Origin: CAZGQY01 sp964528035
Lineage (GTDB): Bacteria > Pseudomonadota > Gammaproteobacteria > Methylococcales > UBA1147
Direction: 5' to 3'
Length of the DNA stretch: 13,182 nucleotides
NCBI GenBank assembly: GCA_964528035.1
Contig: CAZGQY010000120.1
Coordinates: forward strand, 1-13,182
Shown here piece after piece: positions 1 through 6,163 of this stretch. The stretch's first letter is position 1. Each line of letters begins with the position of its first letter. A model generated the notes under the pieces. That model saw only the letters and a program-made list of their open reading frames with translations, searched no databases and had not been told where the DNA came from. A program made the translations under genes and the position numbers.

Positions 1-2
1 TT

Positions 3-203
3 GTAACACCTGCACAACGTCATGACGGTACAGATCGGGCCATCCTACGCCAGAGCAAAGCAACGTATCGTGCGGCAAAAGCTGCTCACCCAAACCGATG
101 GAGTCAAAAGATTCGTAATTGGGATTGGTGTTCTAAGGTTTTTCTTAATCCGGATAAAGTCGATCAAGATTTGAACCATTCACCAGACTTGGCGGTTCAT
201 TGA
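3..203 (+). CDS. IS3-family transposase (OrfB, DDE integrase), C-terminal end only
   Basis: An open frame enters from the left edge and stops at TGA 201-203, giving 66 residues with no start in the window. It begins VTPAQRHDGTDRAIL and continues through AAHPNRWS, RNWDW and LNPDK. In IS3-family OrfB transposases this order of motifs is the C-terminal tail that follows the DDE catalytic core, with a VTPAQRH segment and then a HPERWS-like segment. The catalytic residues lie outside the window, so I cannot tell whether the element is intact. The right end of the insertion sequence probably lies within about 40 bp of the stop, but I could not fix its inverted repeat. The assignment rests on remembered family motifs, not on a search. 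Confidence 0.75.
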   Translation, partial: VTPAQRHDGTDRAILRQSKATYRAAKAAHPNRWSQKIRNWDWCSKVFLNPDKVDQDLNHSPDLAVH

Positions 204-578
204 TCTTTTAGTTTATGCGACAACTACCTTGACATCTACCGTGCGGGGCTCAGATGAAGAGACTCAAAACACGGATTCCTCCACTTTTTCCCTTGGACAC
301 TTGAGAGGCCGACAGGATGATGGACGGGAGACTTTTGATGTTCTAAACGAACTCTCAGTGCGGGTGGAGTGAATTTCAGTGTACAGCACTGACGCATTTG
401 CTTGTCTTGAAAACTCGGAAATTTGGCGCAAATTGGTATAAAACTAACAAATCTTAATACGCGTTGCTGCAATGGCAACTGTACTCGCTGGTTCTTAAGG
501 TTTGCGGGTCGCCCCAAGCCTTGAGATCCTGCAAAACTCAAAAAGATATTTTCATATCAAATCTAAAACATCGGGCTT
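204..578. other. Non-coding accessory stretch between IS remnant and attC-like site
   Basis: About 375 bases with no convincing gene. The longest open frames here (236-541 minus, 464-679 plus) have no recognisable domain and no good ribosome-binding site, and the plus-strand one runs through the attC-like site and the brnA 3' end. The first few tens of bases probably include the right end of the IS3 element. A small inverted repeat, GTTGC/GCAAC, lies at 463-479. If the attC-like site at 579-633 is real, this stretch would be the remnant of the cassette that ended in it. Confidence 0.5.
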
Positions 579-633
579 GTCCAACAAACGGTTCATATCG
601 CGGCTGCGCGCGATATAACCTTATTCGTTATGC
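579..633 (+). repeat. Integron attC-like recombination site
   Basis: The site starts with GTCCAAC (579-585), a perfect match to the attC consensus RYYYAAC. It ends with GTTATGC (627-633), which matches GTTRRRY except at one position. Between them GGTT-C-ATATCGCG (590-602) folds onto CGCGATATAACC (609-620) with a 6-base loop. The pairing is perfect except that C594 is left unpaired. A single extrahelical base in the left arm is the polarity mark of attC sites. The spacing (core, five bases, GTTC) is the same as in the aadA-type attC as I recall it. Cassette recombination would occur between G627 and T628. The mismatching bases of the right core lie on the next cassette's side, where variation is expected. 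No integron integrase is present in the window. Confidence 0.7.
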
Positions 634-641
634 TTTTTTAA

Positions 642-926
642 CTATTTATACGCAACTTCTGCTAGTGCTTCTTCAATAATCTCTTCATTTACACCATGCC
701 GTTTCAAACTAGCAACTAAAGAGAATAGTTTATCATTATCCATTTTTTCTAGGTCTTCTCTAAGACCCTGCCCAACATATGCTCGAATTAAAGGTTGATA
801 ACCAGAAAAACCTAGAGATGGGGCAATTTGTTTTAAATCATCAACAACATCCTCTGGCATTCGAATTGTTACCGCTGTCATTGGACGATTTGAATTTAAT
901 CGTTTTTTCAGGTTCTCAATTTTCAT
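642..926 (-). CDS. brnA: BrnA-type antitoxin with ribbon-helix-helix-like N-terminus
   Basis: This 94-residue protein is encoded directly after, and overlapping by 11 bp, the BrnT-like toxin gene. The segment TAVTIRMPEDVVDDLKQIA (residues 18-36) looks like the beta strand and first helix of a CopG/Arc-type ribbon-helix-helix DNA-binding fold. It is followed by a second helix region around SGYQPLIRAYVGQGL. In BrnTA systems the antitoxin neutralises the BrnT ribonuclease and, with it, represses the shared promoter through this fold. The toxin-first gene order seen here is the usual one for brnTA. The C-terminus (KRHGVNEEIIEEALAEVAYK) is acidic and helical and probably contacts the toxin. ATG 924-926 lies inside the 3' end of brnT, which suggests translational coupling. 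The stop is only 8 bases from the attC-like site. Confidence 0.8.
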   Translation of the reverse strand: MKIENLKKRLNSNRPMTAVTIRMPEDVVDDLKQIAPSLGFSGYQPLIRAYVGQGLREDLEKMDNDKLFSLVASLKRHGVNEEIIEEALAEVAYK

Positions 927-1209
927 AAAACTCTTTCTCGCTACGAGTAACTTTACGGGCTGATATTATCCTAATTTGATCTTCTTCAAATACGATATGA
1001 ACTACAAATAGAAGGTTCCATTGTTTATCCATACCAACAATAGCATCACGCTCCTCTTGATTACGACTTGCATCAACAATTTTAATGAATGGATCAAAAA
1101 ATGCCTCTGCTGCTTGCTCAAAATTTATGCCATGTTTAGCAAGGTTAATTTTTAATTTTCTTCTATCCCAGACAAAGTTGATTTTGTGTAATTCAAATTG
1201 TTCATCCAT
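916..1209 (-). CDS. brnT: BrnT-family ribonuclease toxin
   Basis: From the ATG at 1207-1209 the protein has 97 residues. It carries the BrnT signature in order: FVWDRRKLKINLAKHGINFE near the N-terminus, a FFDPF segment, an EERDAIVGM loop, a hydrophobic NLLFVVHIVFEED strand, and the C-terminal RIISARKVTRSEKEFYE. BrnT toxins are small RelE-fold ribonucleases that stop translation by cutting RNA and are held inactive by BrnA. A TTG six bases upstream would add two residues. It would lie directly against the -10 element of the predicted promoter, so I prefer the ATG, which falls at the expected transcription start and suggests a leaderless message. There is no obvious Shine-Dalgarno sequence. The pair lies among IS, attC-like and intron remnants, which fits acquisition by transfer. 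Confidence 0.88.
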   Translation of the reverse strand: MDEQFELHKINFVWDRRKLKINLAKHGINFEQAAEAFFDPFIKIVDASRNQEERDAIVGMDKQWNLLFVVHIVFEEDQIRIISARKVTRSEKEFYEN

Positions 1210-1215
1210 AGGCAA

Positions 1216-1244
1216 ATACTAGATGTATGTATTTACATTGTCAA
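1216..1244 (-). promoter_or_regulatory. brnTA sigma70 promoter with palindromic operator
   Basis: On the minus strand a perfect -35 TTGACA (1239-1244) is followed by a 17 bp spacer (1222-1238) and TAGTAT (1216-1221), a 4/6 match to the -10 consensus. Six bases later comes the A of the brnT ATG. The spacer begins with ATGTAAATACAT, an inverted repeat of ATGTA/TACAT, followed by a further ACAT. This is a plausible operator for the ribbon-helix-helix antitoxin. Autoregulation is inferred from how BrnTA systems work. Confidence 0.65.
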
Positions 1245-1550
1245 TACGTAAAGTTTTTAAGCAGTCACGGTAGGAACACCGGTTACCCGGCGTCCCCCGT
1301 ACAGATCCCCGCATGAAGTGATGTGTCAACACTTATCCGGACATAAAATTCTTGATATCAGTAGTTTGCGCCAGTTTTGAGAAAACCGCAGGAAGAAACA
1401 ATCTGAGCAATAACAAAATCAATCCAAACAGGCTGTGTATCTATTCTATGTAATGCAATCCGTATCTATTGCATTTTCTGGCCCATTAAACGTGTACTCA
1501 TTCTGAGTTGATTATGAACGCCTTAGCTAACCAGAACATGCACTAAAAAA
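1245..1550. other. Intergenic stretch between brnTA promoter and the sensor kinase gene
   Basis: About 300 bases without a gene. The left part contains the group II intron relic. Sequence identity changes abruptly near 1320, where TGTCAACACTTATCCGGACA begins at 1324. That segment could be the end of another element, but I cannot place it. A small perfect inverted repeat AATGCAAT/ATTGCATT lies at 1452-1475, and ACTCA-TTC-TGAGT lies close to the kinase 3' end at about 1497-1509. Neither is followed by a T-run on the relevant strand, so no terminator for the two-component operon is clear. Confidence 0.5.
1264..1320 (-). mobile_element. Group II intron 3' relic (domain VI and part of domain V)
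   Basis: Read on the minus strand, a stem GGGACGCCGG (1287-1296) closes through a GTAA loop onto CCGGTGTTCC (1273-1282) and is followed by TACCGTGAC, ending at 1264. This is the form of group II intron domain VI. It is a GC-rich hairpin, with an A in CCTACC eight bases from the 3' end in the branch-point position, and a terminal GAC that fits the AY rule. Just upstream, ACTTCATGCGGGGATC looks like the 3' half of domain V. The match ends at about 1320, inside the domain V loop, so catalytic domains I-IV and any reverse transcriptase are missing. This is a decayed fragment. Confidence 0.6.
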
Positions 1551-2906
1551 TTAACCCGGGCCCGGTAACCAAACCTCCCATCGAACGCCCCCTAAATGAC
1601 TATTTTCCGGTTGCAAACGACCGCCTGATAGTTGTACCAAATCATATACTACAGCCAAGCCTATACCATGACCCTGCGTCTGTTCATCAGCGCGAACACC
1701 ACGGCCTATCACCTGCTCCAGTTTATTTTCCGGTATACCTGGCCCATCATCCTCAACGATCAAATACAAGGCCGTAGCATCACTCGACGAAGCTGAGTAG
1801 AGACGTATCGATACATCCACTCTGGATTGGCACCATTTGTAGGCGTTATCAATCAAATTTCCTGCAATCTCAAACAAATCACCTTGTTCACAGGCAAATT
1901 GATCACCACCTTCTGTCTGTATCCGAGTTTCCACACCCTTCGATACATGAACTTTGTCCAACGCAGAAACTATTTTTTCAATAACTGCCTGTACTGAAAT
2001 TGTTTCGGATAAATGTTTTTGTCCCCGTGCCGCAGCGTGTTGCAACTGATACTCTACCATTTCATCCATTCGTGTAATTTGCTCACTCCATGTAGATTTA
2101 AGGGAATCAGGCAACGAGTTGTCGTTACTAAAACCACGAAGAATGGCCAAGGGGGTTTTTAAGCTGTGCGCAAGATTTGAAAGTGTATTACGGTATCGTT
2201 CCAACTGGGCCCGCTCACTATCCAGTAGAACATTCATATTAACAGCAAGACCAACAAGCTCTCGCGGGTAATTTTCATCAAGACGCGATTTGCCACCCGA
2301 TTCAATCGCTTCAAGATCCCTGGCAATAGCTCTTAATGGGATCAGGCTCCAGGCTAGAACAACCACCTGCCCAATAATCAATATCAGGCCAACTCCACCC
2401 AACCATCGCCACAAAGAATTTCGAAACCCGGAAACTTGTTTGGCGAGTGATTTGGTGTCCTCAGCCACAATGAATAAATATTCATGCTCGGTACCCAGTT
2501 CACTTTCCCAGACGAGCGGATAGTAGAGTACAAAATGCTCGTCATCCTGGTTTTGAAATACAATCTGGCCAGGCTTGAATTTATCCATTTTTTTAAGCCT
2601 GATTCCAATCGAAGATTCCGAGCGCCATAACAATTTTCCGCTGCTGTCATAGATCACTCCGTATAATCCAGAGCCCGGATGAGTAAATCGCGCTTCCGGC
2701 AATGCCGGCGGGATTTCCAGATATCCCCAGGTATCCAGGTTCGCCGCTGATAATAAAGCATAGATGTGTACCTGCAGGCGCTCCCTGGTAGCTTGTTCAG
2801 CAGCCTGTTTGTAAGCATTCTCCAATGCGATACCCGCGACTCCGAAAAATGCGATCAATACCACACTTGCCGACATTAAGAGCCTAAGTGTTAACGACCG
2901 TCTCAC
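1551..2906 (-). CDS. PhoQ-like transmembrane sensor histidine kinase
   Basis: This 451-residue inner-membrane kinase should autophosphorylate on His247 and pass the phosphate to the response regulator encoded just upstream. A first membrane helix lies at about 8-28. A periplasmic sensor region at about 30-165 contains a PAS-like segment (GLYGVIYDSSGKLLWRS). A second helix lies at about 168-188. A HAMP-like linker is followed by the phospho-acceptor motif NLAHSLKTPLA (243-253, His247), the N box GNLIDNAYKW (349-358), the G1 box VEDDGPGIP (384-392) and the G2 box GHGIGLAV (412-419). The H box and overall layout are those of the PhoQ group. The start is GTG, and GTGA makes a 4 bp overlap with the regulator stop, which supports coupling and this start. 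The acidic periplasmic metal patch of true PhoQ is not obvious, so the signal sensed is unknown. Confidence 0.88.
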   Translation of the reverse strand: MRRSLTLRLLMSASVVLIAFFGVAGIALENAYKQAAEQATRERLQVHIYALLSAANLDTWGYLEIPPALPEARFTHPGSGLYGVIYDSSGKLLWRSESSIGIRLKKMDKFKPGQIVFQNQDDEHFVLYYPLVWESELGTEHEYLFIVAEDTKSLAKQVSGFRNSLWRWLGGVGLILIIGQVVVLAWSLIPLRAIARDLEAIESGGKSRLDENYPRELVGLAVNMNVLLDSERAQLERYRNTLSNLAHSLKTPLAILRGFSNDNSLPDSLKSTWSEQITRMDEMVEYQLQHAAARGQKHLSETISVQAVIEKIVSALDKVHVSKGVETRIQTEGGDQFACEQGDLFEIAGNLIDNAYKWCQSRVDVSIRLYSASSSDATALYLIVEDDGPGIPENKLEQVIGRGVRADEQTQGHGIGLAVVYDLVQLSGGRLQPENSHLGGVRWEVWLPGPG

Positions 2907-3571
2907 AAAGAAAAGCGATAACCCCGACCACGTAGGGTTTCTATAGGTTGGAGGCTACCATCAGGATCCAGTTTTTTTCTCAATCGGCCAATAAACACTT
3001 CAATTACGTTACTGTCCCTATCAAAGTCCTGATCATAGATATGTTCAGTTAGCACTGTTTTGGAAACAACTTCACCGTGGTGCATCATTAAATATTCGAG
3101 TACTTTGTATTCATAGGCGGTCAAATCCAACTGTTCTCTACCCACGCGTACAATCTGAGATGCAGTGTCGAGTTCTATAGGACCAGCTTGAAGCACCGGG
3201 TGTGATTTACCAACTGAGCGCCGGATCAATGCATTCAAACGCGCAATCAGCTCTTCATAATGGAATGGCTTTACCAGATAATCATCAGCACCCGCTTCCA
3301 AACCTTCAACTTTTTCCTGCCATCGACTACGTGCAGTCAGTATAAGAATTGGAAACGTCTTTCCCTGCTCTCTCAATTTCTGAATCAATTCAATCCCTGA
3401 AATATCAGGTAACCCTAAATCCACAACAGCCACATCAATTGGGTACTCAACTCCTGTAAACAGTCCCTCTTTGCCACTTTCTGCCTGATCTACCGCAAAC
3501 CCTTTTTCACTCAAAAACTTTCTAAGTTGCTCTCTTAATACAGCTTCGTCTTCGACAACTAATACACGCAT
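2903..3571 (-). CDS. OmpR/PhoP-family response regulator
   Basis: This 222-residue transcription factor has an N-terminal receiver domain with the acidic pocket E7/D8, the phosphorylation site Asp51 (VAVVDLGLP), Thr79 and Lys101 (LVKPF). A C-terminal winged-helix domain covers about 127-222 and contains LTAYEYKVLEYLMMH, VFIGRLRKKLD and RGRGYRF. Phosphorylation by the following kinase should favour dimer binding to direct-repeat promoter boxes. The ATG has an AGGAAAG ribosome-binding site lying inside the end of the PepSY gene, 8 bp upstream. The three genes therefore form one operon. Family resemblance is to PhoP/QseB-type regulators. Because the target genes are unknown, I give no symbol. 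Confidence 0.9.
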   Translation of the reverse strand: MRVLVVEDEAVLREQLRKFLSEKGFAVDQAESGKEGLFTGVEYPIDVAVVDLGLPDISGIELIQKLREQGKTFPILILTARSRWQEKVEGLEAGADDYLVKPFHYEELIARLNALIRRSVGKSHPVLQAGPIELDTASQIVRVGREQLDLTAYEYKVLEYLMMHHGEVVSKTVLTEHIYDQDFDRDSNVIEVFIGRLRKKLDPDGSLQPIETLRGRGYRFSL

Positions 3572-3579
3572 GGTGACAC

Positions 3580-3828
3580 TTACTTTCCTTTTCCACGCCC
3601 TGAATTTGAATCGACCTTATAGTGTTTAACTCGCTTTCCGTCTTGGCTTAAAACTTTGATGACATGAACTTCCCGTCCCCCAATTTGCTTGGTATGTGCT
3701 CCCAACACACGACCACCATGCTTGGCCTGAACCTGACTGGCGGCTTGTTGCAGGCTGACAGCCCAAACGTTATCACCGGGCAAAAATAGTACCAACGCAA
3801 ACACAAAACTCATGGAATATTGTTTCAT
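3580..3828 (-). CDS. Exported PepSY-domain small protein
   Basis: From the ATG at 3826-3828 the protein has 82 residues. It has a signal peptide (hydrophobic MSFVFALVLFLPG, likely cleaved after VWA) and one PepSY-like domain starting SLQQAASQVQAKHGGRVLGA and running through VHVIKVLSQDGKRVKHYKVD to a basic Gly-rich end. A TTG start at 3843 would add five residues (MKKTA) and has an AAGG at a somewhat long distance. Either start leaves the signal peptide intact. Small periplasmic PepSY proteins are often encoded next to PhoPQ-like systems, and the gene here is first in the operon, 8 bp before the regulator. A role in tuning the sensor kinase is inferred from position only. Confidence 0.8.
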   Translation of the reverse strand: MKQYSMSFVFALVLFLPGDNVWAVSLQQAASQVQAKHGGRVLGAHTKQIGGREVHVIKVLSQDGKRVKHYKVDSNSGRGKGK

Positions 3829-3959
3829 TGCAGTCTTTTTCAATCGATTTTTTGCCTTTTTTATAAGGTTGACCTAAAGAAGTTTTGCAGAAAAGCAATT
3901 CAGATTAACAAGCCAGAGTACCCTGAACAACCCCACTTCACCCAGAAAAATAAACATCT

Positions 3960-3976
3960 CAACATTACTAATGTTG
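3960..3976 (-). terminator. Possible terminator hairpin after sppA
   Basis: Directly after the sppA TAA, the minus strand reads CAACATT-AGT-AATGTTG, a perfect 7 bp stem with a 3-base loop. It is followed by AGATGTTTATTTTTC. The stem is AT-rich and the T-rich run is not immediate, so termination may be weak. It would separate sppA from the PepSY/two-component operon. Confidence 0.35.
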
Positions 3977-4957
3977 TTAGAACCCTATGCGCGGCGACAA
4001 TGCTTCGGAAAATATCCGCCCGACATGAGTACCAATCTGTTGAGCTAGACGATCAAAAAACTTCTCCTTTGGTGTAAAATTTACAGTCTCCTCGGCACCG
4101 ATTACATCTTTTGCAACCGAACGAATACTTCCAACACCGTCTGCTAATCCGAGTTCTATACTTTCAGCACCGGTCCACATTAATCCGGAAAATATTTTCG
4201 GATCATTTTTTAAGCGCTTCCCTCGTCCTTCTCGCACCGCAGTGATAAATTGTAAATGAATCTTGTTTAACAGACGCTGAACGTGTTCTTTTTCTGCATC
4301 ATTTACTGGAGAAAATGGATCCATCAATGCTTTATGTGCGCCAGCTATCATCAAGCGACGTTCAATTCCCAACTTTTCCATTGCCGGGACGAAGCCGAAA
4401 CCATTCATTATCACTCCGATAGAACCAATCAGGCTGGCATTATTCACATAGATTTTATCCGCTGCTGAAGCGATATAATAGCCCCCAGACGCACAAAGAT
4501 CGGAAACAACCGCATGGATGGGAATATCCGGATGCTGTTTTTTCAATCGACGGATTTCATGAAAAATGTAATCCGACTGTACCGGACTGCCTCCAGGAGA
4601 ATTTACGTTCAATATAATGCCCTTGGTACTTTTATTTTTAATCGCCTTGTTCAATCCCTCAATAATCGAGGCTGAATTAGTCGGCGCCCCCGCCATAATC
4701 ACACCACTAATGTCGATAATCGCCGTATGAGTAACCCCGGATTTTATTGACTTATCCGAAAATGGATCGAAGGCTGCTATAGCAATACCTAATAGGTAAA
4801 GAAATAAAAGAGATTTAAAAAATATACTCCAACGACGCGCTCGACGCTGTTCGGAAACCGCTTCGAACGCCAGTTTTTCAATAACTTGCCGTTCCCATGC
4901 AACTTCTTTCTGGCTGGTTTCATTCTTGCCGGTATTCTCATCGGTATTATCATTCAT
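3977..4957 (-). CDS. sppA: Membrane-bound S49 serine protease, SppA signal peptide peptidase family
   Basis: This 326-residue protein has a charged cytoplasmic N-terminus, one membrane anchor at about 43-63 (WSIFFKSLLFLYLLGIAIAAF) and a single S49 protease domain on the outer side of the membrane. The nucleophile is Ser157 in SDLCASGGYYIASAAD. The general base is probably Lys209 in GAHKALMDPF. The 52-residue gap between them equals that of the single-domain Bacillus SppA. NVNSPGGSP (117-125) forms the usual oxyanion-side loop. The family degrades leftover signal peptides and membrane fragments. ATG 4955-4957 is preceded by AAGGAT at five bases, a good ribosome-binding site. At 326 residues it is about half the size of E. 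coli SppA and is the one-domain type commonly found beside rluC in Pseudomonas-like genomes. SohB is an alternative name but is less likely from this context. Confidence 0.9.
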   Translation of the reverse strand: MNDNTDENTGKNETSQKEVAWERQVIEKLAFEAVSEQRRARRWSIFFKSLLFLYLLGIAIAAFDPFSDKSIKSGVTHTAIIDISGVIMAGAPTNSASIIEGLNKAIKNKSTKGIILNVNSPGGSPVQSDYIFHEIRRLKKQHPDIPIHAVVSDLCASGGYYIASAADKIYVNNASLIGSIGVIMNGFGFVPAMEKLGIERRLMIAGAHKALMDPFSPVNDAEKEHVQRLLNKIHLQFITAVREGRGKRLKNDPKIFSGLMWTGAESIELGLADGVGSIRSVAKDVIGAEETVNFTPKEKFFDRLAQQIGTHVGRIFSEALSPRIGF

Positions 4958-5464
4958 TTTAAATCCTTAGTTTTTCGAATACTTATACTGTTTAGTATGT
5001 GGTTCGGAGCAGCAGAGTCTCAAATCACAATATCATTCATTGTTTTCAATCATAGACCAACGTGGCAAACAAATAGTCGGCATTTCAGGATGTAATCAAA
5101 AACTGAGTTTGAAAACCCTTATTACAGGTCACTATCTGGGAGACTTTCCCAGAAAGGACAGGCTGAAAAAATGCGACAACCGGCATAGTAACCATATATG
5201 GACCAACCCATAGATGATTTCATCTGGGTGATGAATCGAATATTCTCACACCCAGTGCCTTGCTTTGACACTTTGTTAAATTCGAATGACATTTAATCTA
5301 AGCACGGTTTTCATGGCTTCTGAATTTAAAAAAGTGTCAATTTTTTGAATGGCAGTTTTCTAGATCAAGGCGACTGCTGCTATAAAAGTGGGTTTAGCCC
5401 ATTATTCCGATTAAGGTCGTAAACAATGACTGATATGCATCTCTATCAAAAAAAGAGATTCAAT
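4958..5464. other. Non-coding 0.5 kb gap between HAD gene and sppA
   Basis: No gene is supported here. Contents are the sppA ribosome-binding site and possible promoter at the left end, and two compact hairpins. One is TCTGGGA-GACTT-TCCCAGA at 5135-5153. The other is CCCATAGATGA-TT-TCATCTGGG around 5206-5229, with two unpaired bases. Neither is followed by a T-run. A weak ATCTCT/AGAGAT inverted repeat lies near 5438-5459, just after the HAD stop. In related gene orders these two genes are usually close, so the gap looks expanded, but I could not identify an inserted element. Confidence 0.45.
4994..5023 (-). promoter_or_regulatory. Possible sigma70 promoter for sppA
   Basis: On the minus strand TTGAGA (5018-5023, 5/6 to consensus) is separated by 18 bp from CATACT (4994-4999, 4/6). 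This would start transcription around 4987 and give a leader of about 30 bases before the sppA ATG. It suggests that sppA has its own promoter despite lying downstream of the HAD gene. Confidence 0.4.
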
Positions 5465-6163
5465 TCAATGCTCCTGGTAAAGGTTTTTATTTTCGGACAG
5501 GCGACCAGGCAACAACTCTAGACTGCCCATAAGTTCCACTGTATTACTCAAACAATACAGCGGGGCATATTTGTTCAGGGCACTCTCACCATCCGCCCCA
5601 CAACTCACTGCGATTGCAGAAACACCTGCGTTCTGTGCCATTTTAAGGTCATGAACAGTATCACCGATCATTAATGTTCTATTTCTGTTTACCCCCAGTT
5701 GATCCATTATCTGCAATAGCATCATTGGATCCGGTTTAGATGCTGTTTCGTCCGAACACCGCGTCGCATCAAATAGATCTTCTGTACTGGTTGCACACAT
5801 TGCTGCGTTGAGCCCCACACGACCTTTCCCAGTCGCAACCGCAAGAAGATACCCCTGCCCCCGTAACGACACGAGCATATCCGCAACCCCAAAAAAAAGA
5901 TCATTTTGCTGAATATTTTTTGAGCAATACAATTCTCTGTACCGATTTACCAATTTAGCTGTGGTGTCTTTGCTTGCACCTGGGAACAGTGTCGACATTG
6001 CTTCACCAAGACTCAGACCAATGATACCCCTGACCGCGCCAATATCAGGCTTCTTATAAGCACAACTGAGCGCAGCTTGTTGAATACACTCAACAATCCA
6101 TGCTATTGAATTTATCAGAGTACCATCCCAATCGAATACCAACAAATCAAAGGTCTTTTTCAT
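5465..6163 (-). CDS. HAD-superfamily hydrolase, phosphoglycolate-phosphatase-like
   Basis: From the ATG at 6161-6163 the protein has 232 residues. HAD motif I is FDWDGT (nucleophile Asp11, acid/base Asp13). Motif II is VATGK (Thr111). Motif III is the Lys in SKPDP (Lys143). Motif IV is IGDTVHD (Asp168, Asp172), which binds magnesium. The helical insert after motif I marks a C1-capped enzyme of the Gph/PGP type that hydrolyses small phosphate esters. The true substrate is unknown. A TTG 15 bases upstream gives MKIWK before the normal N-terminus. I prefer the ATG, which has TCTGGAAA as a ribosome-binding site. The gene overlaps the 3' end of rluC by 17 bp, so the two are transcribed together and translation is probably coupled. 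The same neighbour pair occurs in Pseudomonas. Confidence 0.87.
   Translation of the reverse strand: MKKTFDLLVFDWDGTLINSIAWIVECIQQAALSCAYKKPDIGAVRGIIGLSLGEAMSTLFPGASKDTTAKLVNRYRELYCSKNIQQNDLFFGVADMLVSLRGQGYLLAVATGKGRVGLNAAMCATSTEDLFDATRCSDETASKPDPMMLLQIMDQLGVNRNRTLMIGDTVHDLKMAQNAGVSAIAVSCGADGESALNKYAPLYCLSNTVELMGSLELLPGRLSENKNLYQEH

Noticed and set aside
236..541. Minus-strand 101-codon open frame beside the IS3 remnant
   Set aside because: No recognisable domain, no ribosome-binding site, and a composition unlike the real genes here; it probably arises by chance in decayed accessory DNA.
579..633. attC read in the opposite orientation, as the normal 3' site of a brnTA cassette
   Set aside because: Attractive because it would follow brnA directly, but the unpaired C lies in the left arm on the plus strand and the perfect left core is also on the plus strand, so the polarity points the other way.
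464..679. Plus-strand 71-codon open frame
   Set aside because: It runs through the attC-like hairpin and into the 3' end of brnA on the other strand, and the protein resembles no known family.
1452..1475. AATGCAAT/ATTGCATT inverted repeat after the kinase gene as a terminator
   Set aside because: AT-rich, about 75 bases past the stop and without a following T-run on the minus strand, so termination is not supported.
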